Assembly: GCF_018691265.1 (NCBI RefSeq)
Contig: NW_024881276.1
Coordinates: forward strand, 1,426,001 to 1,490,000
Direction: 5' to 3'
DNA: 64,000 bases
Source of the DNA: Tyto alba
Lineage: Eukaryota > Chordata > Aves > Strigiformes > Tytonidae
Shown: one piece after another, positions 34,228-44,941 of the stretch
Layout: each line of letters begins with the position of its first letter
Position numbering within the stretch: position 1 is the stretch's first letter
Position numbers and translations under genes: made by a program
The notes under the pieces: generated by a model
Database searches by the model: none
Told to the model about the DNA's origin: nothing
The model's input: the letters and a program-made list of their open reading frames with translations, nothing else

Positions 34228-35510
34228 CACAGAATCACAAAATGGTTGAGGTTGGAAGGGACCTCTGGAAGTCATCTTCTCCAACCCTGTCCTGCTCAAA
34301 CAGGTCACCTAGGACCATGTCCAGATGGCCTTTGACTATCTCCAAGGATGGAGACTCCACAACCTCCCTGTGCCAGTGCTTGGCCACCCTCACAGTGAAA
34401 AAGTGTTTCCTGATGTTCAGAGGGAACCTCTTGTCTTTCAGTTTGTGCCCTTTACCTCTGGTCCTGTCACCAGGCACCACTGAGCTGAGCCTGGCTCCAT
34501 CTTCTTTGCACCCTCCTTTCAGGTATTTATATACATTGATAAGATCCTCCCTGAGCTTTCTCTTCTTCAGGCTAATCAGTGCCAGCTCTCTCAGCCTTTC
34601 CTTGTATGATTGATGCTCCAGTCCCTTAATCATCTTTGTGACCCTTCGTTGGGCTCTCTCCAGTATGTCCATGTCTCTTTTGTACTGGGGAGCCCGGAAT
34701 TGGGCACAGGATTCCAGGTGTGGCCTCACTAATGCTGACTAGAGAAGGATCACTTCCCTTGACCTGCTGGCAACACTCCTCCTGTTGCAGTCCAGGATGC
34801 CAATTAGCCTTCTTTGTGGCAAGGGCACATTGGTAGCTCATGTTCAACTTGGTGTCCACCAGGACCTCCAGGTCCTCTTCTGAAAAGCTGCTTTCCAGCT
34901 GGGTGACCCTCAGCATCTATTGGTGCATGGGGTTTGTTCCTCCCCAGATGCAGGACTCTGCAATTCTTCTTGTTGAACTTCATGAGCTTCATGTCAGTCC
35001 ATTTCACCAGCTTGTCAAGGTCCCTCTGGATGGCAACACAACCTTCTGGTGTATCAGCCACTCTTGCCAGTTGTCATGAGCAGATATGTTGAGGGTGCAC
35101 TCCATCTCATCATCCAGATCATGAATGAAGATGTAAAACAGGTCTGGACCCGGTATTGACCCACGGCATACGTTGCTAGTTACTGGCCTCTAACTAGATC
35201 TCATGCCACTGATCACCACCACTTTTCATCCCCACTCACTGTTTGATCATCGAGCCCATTTTTCATCAGTATCTCTATAAGGATCTCATGGGATCCAGTG
35301 TCAAAAGCTTTACTAAAGTCTAAATAGACTATTCACTTCTCTCCCCTCGTCTACCAGGCCACTCATTTCATCACAGAAAGTCATGAGGTTGGTCAAACAT
35401 GACCTCCCCTGTGTGAAGACATGCTGACTGCTTCCAATCACCCTCTTGTCCTTCATGTGTCTAGAAATGCCTTCCAGGATTAGCTGCTCTGTCATCTTCC
35501 CAAGAATCAT
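34228..35510 (-). mobile_element. CR1 LINE, 3' part (left piece of a copy split by LTR E)
   Basis: The plus strand starts CACAGAATCACAAAATGG, the reverse complement of the CR1 3' terminus. Minus-strand frames translate to the C-terminal part of CR1 ORF2. The frame at 34235-34729 has RPHLE, an AQRRVTKMIKGLEH stretch, YKERLREL, RTRGKGHKLK and a VVESPSLE end. The next, at 34804-35061, has RDLDKLVKWTDMKLMKFNK. The frame at 35313-35510 has QHVFTQGRSCLTNL, part of the reverse transcriptase fingers. The frames are broken by shifts and stops, and the region of the catalytic FADD is eroded. The CR1 sequence is interrupted at 35510 by LTR copy E and resumes at about 36471. A dead copy. Confidence 0.93.
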
Positions 35511-35695
35511 TGTAGTTTGAGCACAGAGGGCAACTGAGCACCACGCAGCCGCTCACTCCTCCCTTCCCTCCCAGAGATGAGAAGGGACAAATGAGCCAGG
35601 CTTGGGGTTCAAGATAGGACAGGGCGGGGCAAATCACCCATTATGGTCACGGGCAAAAGGCAAACTAGTTAAGGGAAGATAAAAAAGAACATACA

Positions 35696-35701
35696 TTTAT
35701 T
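35696..35701 (-). terminator. Polyadenylation signal AATAAA of LTR copy E
   Basis: Minus strand TATAATAAATG, same context as copies B and D. Confidence 0.6.
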
Positions 35702-36307
35702 ATAGGCACTAACAACACATAACAGAGTAGGACAGTGAGAAGCGTTGCCACATCTTGAGAACACCTTCCCTCCCACCCCTCCCTTCTTCCCGGGCTCAGC
35801 TCTGCTCCCGATATCTCTACCTCCTCCCCCAGGGGCACAGGGGCAGGGAATGGGGGGTGCAGGCAGTGCTGCCACTTCCTTCATGTTCAGTGAGGGGAGT
35901 GTCCGAAACTTGTTCCCCCTGCTCCATCGTGGTCCCCCTCTCACAGGAGACAGTCCTCCACAAACTTTCTCCAGCTGGAGTCTCTCTCTGGCATTGGACA
36001 TCAACTTTTCTCTGACTGGATTCTCTCCCACGGCTGCAGCCCTTCCCGAGCTGCTCCGACGTGGGACACCCCCACATGCTGCAACTGTGCTGAAAAGAAC
36101 AGGCCATAAATCAATGTCTGCTCCACCGTAGATCTCCATGGGTGGCAGGGGGGGGCCGCCCTGCCATCTCCCCACAGGATACAGGGGGGTCTCTGCTCCG
36201 GCACACCTCCCCCCTCCTTTCTTCCTCCGTTCCTCCACTGACCTTGGTGTTCACGTAGCTGCAGCAACTCCTCCTCACCAGTCCCACTGCTCCTCACCAC
36301 GTCCCTT

Positions 36308-36315
36308 CTTAAATA
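36308..36315 (-). promoter_or_regulatory. TATA-like box of LTR copy E
   Basis: TATTTAAG on the minus strand, 71 bp downstream of the heat shock element. Confidence 0.55.
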
Positions 36316-36386
36316 TGTTATCGCAGAGGCGCAGCTGATGGGCTCAGTTTTGGTGCAGAGGTGGAGCTGACTTGGAGCTGGGGGAG

Positions 36387-36401
36387 CTTCGAGAAGCTTC
36401 T
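36387..36401 (-). promoter_or_regulatory. Perfect heat shock element in LTR copy E
   Basis: AGAAGCTTCTCGAAG on the minus strand, unchanged although this copy has deletions elsewhere. Confidence 0.6.
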
Positions 36402-36470
36402 CACAGGGGGCCGCCCCTATAGCCTCCTCCCCTGCTACCAAAAACAACATCACCACTTGAAACCAGGGTA

Positions 36471-36836
36471 GGAATCAAGGTGAGGCTGACCAACTTGTAG
36501 TTCCCCGGTTCCTTCTTTTTGCCCTTCTTGAAGATATGAATGACAGTTGCTTTCCTCCAGTTCTTCTCTCACAGTTGCCATGACTGTTCAAAGATTATTG
36601 AGACTGGCCTTGTGATGGCATCAACCAGCTCTCTCAGCACTTGTGGGTGCATCCCATCAGGGCCCATGGACTTATGCATGTCCAGTTTCCTTAAGTATTC
36701 TCTGGCCTTAGTTCTGAGTAAAGCTGATCATGTTAGTGGCACATCTGAGGATACCTTGTGTCGGCTGAGAACTCCTTACTTCTTGAAGAACTCAGAAAAT
36801 TGTTGTGTCTGTTGTAAGCCACAAAAGAAAGTTTGA
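36471..36836 (-). mobile_element. CR1 LINE, right piece of the copy split by LTR E
   Basis: The plus strand AAGGTGAGGCTGACCAACTT and the following TGTAGTTCCCCGG correspond to the CR1 reverse transcriptase segment directly upstream of the piece ending at 35510. CCATCAGGGCCCATGGACTT is another typical CR1 word. Together the pieces make about 1.65 kb of one 5'-truncated CR1. Confidence 0.88.
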
Positions 36837-37182
36837 AGGGAGTTCAGCCAATATCTGGGCTGTAATTTCTCCATAGTGTGTCTTATGGGGGGAGAATATC
36901 AGTGTGGGTTCAAGAAAGGCTTTTTTGCCTTGGCTTTCTCTCTTCAGCAAATGCTTTTAATAACTAATTACCACAGGGGTGTCTGTTAATCTATTTAAGC
37001 ATTTAACTTAATGTAATATTCTGTGCTAAAACCACATTGTACTTACACTGTACGAGTTAAGTACAAGCTAGGATATTAACAACTTATATACAGTAGGCAA
37101 AACCATATCTATAATGACTGAGTTCTAATAATAAAACTGAAAAGCTCTTCTCAAGAGAGCATTACATTTGGAAAATTTAATT
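36837..37182. other. Unique DNA between two CR1 copies
   Basis: About 350 bp of AT-rich sequence with nothing recognisable. Confidence 0.6.
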
Positions 37183-38600
37183 TTATAGAGCCATAGAACA
37201 AGATAGGTTAGAAGTGATGTCAGGAGGTCTCTAGTCCAACCTTTTGCTCAAAGGAAGGTCAGCTATCAAAGCCGATGGTGTTGCTCTTGAAAACCTCCAA
37301 AGACAAAGGTGAAACAACCTGCTTGGAAAGTTTTCTCCACTGCTTGACTGTCCTCACTGTGAAAAAGTTTTTTCTTGCATTCGGTTGGAACCTCTATTAT
37401 TTCAACTTATGCTTATTGTCTCTCATCCTCCCACTACACACTTCTAAAAAGAATCTGGGTCTGTCTTCTTGTTAACTTACTGCTAGATCCTGTTAGGCTC
37501 CTGTTAGGTCCCTCTGAAGCTGTCTCTTCTCGAGGCTGAACAAGCCCTGTTCTCTCAGCCTCTCCTCACTGGGCAAGTGCTTCAGCCCCCTGACAATCTT
37601 GGTGGCCCACTGCCCAACTTGCTTAAGTAGATTATGGTCTGTCTTGTATTTGAAGATCCAAACCAGAATGTCATATGCTAGATGTAGTCTAACAAATGCC
37701 AAAGGAAGGAAGATAATTACTTTTCTCAATTTACTGGTTATGCTTCTGTTAATACAGCCCAGGATGTTGTTGGTCTTGACTGTCAGGGCACACTGTTGAC
37801 CTATGTTCAGCTTGCTGTCTACCAAGATTCTCAAGTCCTTTCCCACAGAGTTTCTCCTCAGCCAGCCGGTCTCCAGCCCACATCATTGCCAGGGGCTCTT
37901 ACTTACCAGGTGCAGGATTTGGCATTTGTCCTTGCTGAACTTCATGATACGCCTGTTGGCCCGTTTTCCAGTCCGTCCAGGTTCCTTTGGATTTCTGCCT
38001 TCCCTCAAATATATCAACTGCTCCTCTTGGTTTGGTGTCATCTGCAAATTTGGTAAGAGTGAATTTTGTCACCTCGTCCAGATCCTTGATAAAGATGTTA
38101 AACAGGTCCCAGGATAGACTGCTGTGGTTCTTCAATTGTTACCGATCTCCAGGTAGGGTATGACCCATTGGCTGTTACCCTCTGATCCCACTCATCCAAC
38201 AAGTCTTTTTACTTATCGAGGTGTCCACTTATGCAGATGATATAATTTTAACTTGGATACCATAATACTAAGGGAGACAATGATGAAATCCTTGCTAAAG
38301 CTGAAGAGCATCCACTGCTTTTCCGCGACCCACAAATCCAGCCATTTCATCATGAAACACCATTGTTTTTTTTAGGCACGATCTAGCCTTGGTAAAGCCA
38401 TGCTCACTGTTCCCAGTCACGTTCTCCTTCTCATACCTAGAAATGTACTTCAAGAGGACTTGCTCTGTGATTTTCCCCAAGAACCAAAGTGAGGATGACT
38501 GGCCTACAGTTCTCTGTATTGACCTTCCAGCCTTTTTTGAAAATGAGAGACAATATTTACCTTCTTCCAGTTGTCACAGGTCTCCCCCTTGATTTCCTTT
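37183..38600 (-). mobile_element. CR1 LINE fragment, decayed
   Basis: A 5'-truncated CR1 of about 1.4 kb. Its 3' end on the plus strand reads ATAGAGCCATAGAACAAGAT with GTCCAACC further in. Minus-strand frames give ORF2 pieces. The frame at 37493-37846 has LRILVDSKLN, CALTVKTNNILGCINRS and EERLREQGLFSLEKRQL. The frame at 37899-38135 keeps [11 protein letters not shown] and the catalytic TKFADDTK. The frame at 38295-38480 has the EHGFTKARSCL finger motif. Frames are separated by stops and shifts, so no functional protein is possible. It is more diverged than the 44.9 kb copy. Confidence 0.92.
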
Positions 38601-39221
38601 AAATTGAAATTACAATTTGCAGTTTTCAAACAAGAATGAATGTTTTTTGTTTCCAGCAATTTGCCCACAAGTCTCCACCCAACCTTTTTGTGGATTTAGA
38701 GAACTGATATTAATATGGAACTTTGCCAGGACAACAGGGATTTACTTTTGTTTTGATCAGATAGTAATCTGAGAAGAGGGATATATAGCCTCTGTTCTTT
38801 TTTTTTTCCACCTCAGTCAAAAACATTTGTAGCTTTTCCTTAAAACAACGCAAGATTGTGCTTTGAAGTGCTTCATTTTGATAGAGACCTCAGATGGAAA
38901 CAAGTTTTTCCTTTGATTATGCAAATGCGATACCTTTGGCTGAAATGTAGTTGGGAAAAAAAAATTGAGCCCAAAGAAACAAGAACCTTACATTAGGAAA
39001 ACAATGTATGTCTGATGTAATACTTCAGTCCCAAGCAGATGCTAGGACTTAAGACTTCTAATGGTTGCCCAGGGCCATGTATGCCTTTTTATGTGAAGGC
39101 TGGGGCGAAAGGAAACACAACTGCAGATTGTAGCTTGGCCAACCATCTTTGTTGCTTCCTTAAGAACAACATTGTATTTCAGACTAAAAATGCTTCAGAG
39201 TAAACCTGTATTTTATAAAGT
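38601..39221. other. Unique DNA, no recognised gene
   Basis: AT-rich sequence without a recognisable feature. Confidence 0.55.
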
Positions 39222-39283
39222 CTATACAGTTGGACTCGATGATCTTAAAGGCCTTTTCCAACCCAAATGATGCTGTGATTCTG
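39222..39283 (+). mobile_element. CR1 LINE 3' terminus, short fragment
   Basis: ATACAGTTGGACTCGATGAT, then CTTAAAGGCCTTTTCCAACC and GATGCTGTGATTCTG, is the plus-strand 3' end of CR1, ending in the degenerate ATTCTRTG-type terminal repeat. About 62 bp remain. It is the only recent-type CR1 piece in the window on the plus strand. Confidence 0.9.
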
Positions 39284-42200
39284 CTACAGCGTTGAGAGGA
39301 AACTACAGCTCTTATGCAGGTTTCTTGAAGAAGTGATGTCTCTGCTTGTCTAGTATTCATTCTATCACAGAATAACTTTCGGGTCTGCTTGCTGATTTGT
39401 GAATTAATACAACAGTGTAAAAATCTCAAAGATGTGGCCACTTCTATGAAATTCATAGAAAATACAGAAATACAGGCTATAGAGAAGGGAGAGCAGCTAT
39501 ACAAGTGTCCAGGTAAGAAAAGAACTTAGCTATATTATTAGACACTTAGGAGTCCTTAATGAAAAGTACTCAAAAACTTTGTGATATTATAATCTCACCT
39601 GAGATTCCAACCACCGCTTGTGTGGATGTATAGAGAAAATGAAGCTTCGTTAGTTACTGCTGCATATGAAACTCTTCTAGGAGGTTATAATGATGCTTCT
39701 TGGCTATCCAGTGCTTTTGAAATGGGAAGGGAGGTCAACAGAAAAAGACTGAAGTGTGAACTGTACAAGGAAAAACAGTTAAATCAGTTTCTTCTTTGTC
39801 CTTTCTATCATACTGTTCATTTGTTGGATCTGTTATAGATCACTCTAGTTTTAATGGCAAATTCTGTTCTATAGAGACTCAATAATGTAAAGGCCCTTAG
39901 AGCCAAGCCTTGCCTACAGGTATCCCTGTTAAAGTACAGTCAGGGCTAATAGAAGGTTCTCAGAATTGAGAGAGGATGGGAAATCAATAATATAATGACT
40001 AAGCATTCTAAATTCCTGGGACTTTCTAGTAATCTAGGTCCATATTCTGCTAGTACCTTTGTTCTTCCTGAGGTCGTTTACATTATTATGGAAACCTGTT
40101 ATCTTTGAGAACAGAACAAGGCTTGAAGTGCGATGACAAAGAAGTCTAGCCATGGAAGCCTTCCCTAATGCATGGCACCATGGACTGAGAAATTTTACAA
40201 GCTACTGTTTCTAGCTTGTGTTTCTGTAGATAGTATTAAAGGATCTTAAGTATTTCCAGTGTTCTGGTAAAGATCACCAATTAAAACATTTTGGTAGCTT
40301 TCACAGTTTCCAAAATGCAGGTTATACCCAGAGGTATTCCAGAACATCTTTCTTGTAGCTTTTTGAAGACCGGTCTGAAATACGGGCTGCAGCCCGTCCT
40401 TTTGAACCCAAAAGGTCAGGAATGCATCCATGAGTTATCGTGAATGTTCTCAGAATATTTACATCACATTAAATGAGCTCTTAATTATAAAGTCTCCGAG
40501 GTTACCAAAACCTTCCAAATCCTTGAACTATTCATATAAAAAGTTGCCTTCAAAGATGGATGTATGAACACAATTGGTGCTTCTTGTGTTGGATAAGTAT
40601 TAGATATTTTATCACATTATTTCTGATGAACTACAAACGTGCTCTATCTTATGCTCTGCTAGTGAAGCAGAAAGAAACCGTGTGCATGAAACTACGGAAC
40701 TAAATCAAAATGGCAATGCTGGCACCTTTGCCAGGCAAAGAATCATGAAAGTGAGAGGAGAGGATGACTTCTGCTACAACAAGCAGTGACACACTTTCCA
40801 ACATGCCCTCCAAATCCATTGCTTATATGCACATTTCTCATGCAGACTGCAGATTTGGAAAAAGCTAAAAGTTGCACGTGCAATGTAGTAAATCATCATT
40901 CTATCTGAGGTAAAAATTCAAGCTCTTTTGGGATTTTTTTCCCTTGAAACTTGTAAATATTGTTTGAGACTCTTTTAAAATACTTTTGGTTTCTGAATGG
41001 GGAGCTCACTAATGCTTTTATGTAGTCCATTAAACCTAGGAAAGATTATTCAATTGTTATGGGAGACTGGAAATGCAAATAAAAGTCATAGAAACAGTCT
41101 ACATTATGAGGGAAATATTTGAAAATTAGTTTGAAGAGAGGACACATTTTTGTTTGTATCTTCTAAAGTGAGGAGTAGGGAAATGCCTCAACACCTCTTG
41201 TAGACAATATAAAATCCATCGATGTGGAAAGCAGCAAAGGCAGAAAATTGAATATGTCATAGATTATAACAAAGTGAAGTTCAAACAGCCTGTTTGGATA
41301 ATAGACTGCCATAAATATATCTACGACATGGAAAGCATGCCAGCTGAAATTATAGAGGATTTTCTTAGTCTGAGAGATGTGTATTCCAAAGATTGTTTCT
41401 GGTCTAATACTTTCTATTCCAGGAAGACTTAGGCAGTGAATTCAAAATATATTTGGAGTTCCATCATAACTTTGATGTAGAATATTTAGCATGGAATATT
41501 CAGACAGGTGCTTACTCTTTTTACACCTTACATCCGTCCTTTCTGTCTTTCTGTCCCTTTTTCTGTCCCTATATTTAAATATTTTTTGTCCTTAGCTTTT
41601 AATCTGTACCTGTTCTTTTCTGGGATATTTGTTCTTTTTAAATGTTTTGAAAAAGTGAATTGGGAAAAGGTTCTTGTATGGATGAACTAGAGCTTTACCT
41701 CTTAATCTAAATGCCAACATTCAGAACTGGAATGTTCTGAATTAGTTCATTTTAGTTTAAATTATTCATATTTTATGTGTATATGAACAGTTACTCTCTT
41801 CCCGAATCAACTCAGTACTGTCTCTGACTTCATCAGCAGTCTCTGCTTTCACAAGTGAGGCTTTCTGTAGCAATGGGGATGAAAATAGGAACATTACTAC
41901 AAATGTGAATGTAGTGTCTAATATCTCCTCAAATTTTGTGCATGTCTTTGCATTAGCTCTGACTTTTCAGTACCGTGTTTAAGCTGTGGGAACAAGAAGC
42001 CTCTGCAAAGTCACAAGTAATGCCCCGTTTTCCTTTGTGCATATAAACAATGGTTGTGTCAACCTTTTTACACATCCTGGAAGTCTCTCTGTTGCTTGTC
42101 CACCACGACCTGACCAGCATTCTCTGCAGTCACTGCTTCCTGGCACAAAGTAGAGCTCAGCATAGGATGTCTTACGATACGTGTATAAGTATATGATTTT

Positions 42201-44941
42201 GCATTTGGCTGTATGGAAATGTGTTTTATGTTTGAATTATTGTAGCTCTTGGTACGCCATTTTTGCAGTCACTGCTTACCAGTTTCAACTATAATCTCTA
42301 AATGTAAAGACTAGACTACTGTAAATATAATGGTTAGACTCCTGTCATCCACATGGTTTGATGGGAGATTAGAGCAGGCTGCTTCTGTAATTTATAATAA
42401 GCCAGCTCATGTGATTGATTGTTTTTATTACATTTGAATAATAAATACGAGATAGAAAATAATGCACTCTTTTAATTGGCTGTATTTTGTATTTTCAGCC
42501 ACAGTGAATTTCATACTTTGTTTTCTCCAGAGATTCAGATGGGGGTAATAGCAATTAAAGATGTCACATGCAGCCTCTGAAAAGATATATTTGTGTTTTC
42601 TAATGGTAGAGGTTGTTGGACATAAATAGCAGAACAATCATTGGTGTTTTATTTTCATCCTCCATGTCTAAAGTGACAGCTATGACATTCGCTGCTGGGT
42701 CTTTTAAGCAATGCTCTTTTTTAATTTAAGTTTAATTTACATCTTTACTACAATAATTGATTTAATGCAACACAGATTTCTATGCTAAGATTCATTAGAT
42801 TTCTGGCTTAATTGTGTCTGGGCAAAGAGCAGGACCTGACCGCAGATTGCGACTCTTGCAGATGCAGTGGTATGTCATCTTCATAAACTTTTTGCATTAG
42901 CTTATCCCTTTTTCACTGACACACTCCTTGGAGAATTTCCCTACAAAGACACAGTTAAAGTGCAACACTGACCACTTGAAAAACAAAGCAAACACTTTTT
43001 TTTTTTTTTTTTCCCAGGATAATGTTTAATTTTTCTTTACATTGCTATAAAACACAGCGTTTGAATTTAATTTTGATTTTGTTGCTGTTGTTGTTTTTCA
43101 ATTCATTAGGTGCAAGATCCCTTTATTGCCCAGTCTATTAACATACATTACTATATATATAATATAAAGTGGTGGTAAGCAAAACCGAGCTTGGATCTCT
43201 AAATATTGCCAAAAGACCTATTAAATTAATTGCTTTTTAAGGTATTATTTGTTACTGGATTACTGGTTTGGTAGTTAGGTAGACATACTTACCACCACCC
43301 CCAGAAATGCACAGGCACGCACAGACACACACACATACGAGTTGAGTTCTTTCTTACGGAAGAAGATGACTGTTAATCCACGCAGGTGAGATCTTCAGGA
43401 AGACTAATGAAAATCATCAGAAAGTGTAGGAATGAGAGTCAGAGAGTTAAAAATAAGTCAAGAATCAAAACTTAAGATGTTATACCTGAATTTAAGTGAG
43501 ATTGTGCATAAGGTTTGCTAGGGTTTGAAATTATTTTTGCAGATAGAATATTGGCCAGAAGGCCTGGGGAGGGTCTGCCTGAGGTAGCTCGAGGTAGCCC
43601 ACCCACTACCAAAAAGTGCTGCCCCTTGGATCCTCTGGGGCTCTGTGGGGGACCTCCCAGCACGGGAAGGCTGCTACCCACTCGAAGTGATGCCCTTTGC
43701 CTGATGCTGCTCTGCAGGCTCTACAAGCCTGCCCCGAGTCACGAGGAGCCACCGAGTTACAGCTATGGCAAATGCAAACTTCTTCACATAACGCAGCAGA
43801 ACAGGCTCTTTGGTTTAGGCTGGGATAAATTAAAGGTGTTACTGAAATGAATAGCAGTTCGTTTCACTTTGACTTCCAGCCTGCCATCAGCTAATAATGG
43901 CTTTGTCACTAATGATTTGGTGGGAATGATTTCTTTTCACATAACACCTGACATCCAGAAGCATCCCAAAGAGCTCTATAGCCTAATTTACTGATTACTC
44001 AGAAATTGCTTCCTTCACTAGTACAGTGCAGCTTTGGATGAAAGGGGGCAACTGTGTGCTACAGCTCAAAAAAAAAAAATACTTGCCACAGATAGATGGG
44101 AAATGGAAATGGTACTTAGTAGGGTCCAGGGAGAACTACTTAGTCCTGGCAAATGACAGTTTAGCTACAGCTTGTAATCCATGCTGTACAAACTTCTAGA
44201 GGAGGAGGAGACCTTAGAAGGGGCTTGTGGAGAGACAAGGCAAAGCTAAGGGAAAATAAAGTTCAGCATACAGGGATATCCAGGTTGTGGGATGGGAAAC
44301 CAGGTCAGAAACTGATTTCTGAGAGAGACCATATGCCAGCAATTAAAGTTAGGGGCTTTTCTCATGGAGGAAGTCTCATACTACAGTGTCACGTAGATTA
44401 CTGCTCATTTAACTTACAACTATTTTTAGCTTACAAGTCTGCTAGTTGGAAGATTCAAAGGTGAGAATTACATAATGTATGTAGAAGAAAAACACAATGT
44501 AAATGTGAACATTTACAGATTTTTTTCTTACCAAAAGTAGAGTATGAATTTAGATTTCTGTTTATCAGACTATGAGATTTTTATGGTGGTGGGAAATGAT
44601 AGAAATGAGAAAACACTCTACACAATTGTGAAAAGTTTATAGTTTCTTTATTGCCTGGGTTTGAAGGCAGAAGGGACTATGCACTACAAGTTTCTTCTTG
44701 ACCAGTTTCTTGTAAAGGCCTTCTGCACAAATTGAAATATGATCTCATGTAGAATATAGGAAGAAATACATATGATAATATTGATTAAAAGATGTTTTGA
44801 CACTGTAAAATACTTTACAGATAAAGATAGAACATTAGAGTGGAGGTTACAGAGGACATGTTAAAGGTCCCTTGATTGCAGCTCCAATATTTTAAGTGTG
44901 GAATTTTATTATTTGTTGTGTTGATACACATTTCAACAAAG
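39284..44941. other. AT-rich unique DNA, no recognised gene
   Basis: Nothing nameable. A GC-rich patch at about 43550-43760 carries a 111-codon frame (43515-43850) without any recognisable domain. A CA-rich run lies near 43310-43335 and a T-run near 42997-43013. Confidence 0.5.

Larger units (their letters stand above)
35511..36470 (-). mobile_element. Solo LTR copy E of the 1-kb family, nested in a CR1
   Basis: About 960 bp of the same LTR, inserted into the CR1 reverse transcriptase region. On the minus strand the start is eroded (ACCCTGGTTTCAAGTG), and the end is GCTCAAACTACA in place of GCTCAAACCATGACA, a small terminal deletion. The heat shock element (36387-36401), GC box, TATA-like box (36308-36315), splice-donor-like site (GT at 36241-36242) and AATAAA (35696-35701) are kept. 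The tandem repeat is reduced to about one unit by an internal deletion (35979-36067), which explains the shorter length. GAATC occurs on both sides (35504-35508 and 36472-36476) and may be the target-site duplication, but it does not abut both ends exactly. Solo LTR without viral genes. Confidence 0.88.

Noticed and set aside
43515..43850. 111-codon frame in a GC-rich patch preceded by an acceptor-like TTTTTGCAG
   Set aside because: No family signature, no donor of convincing quality, and the stretch has too few CpGs to suggest a promoter.
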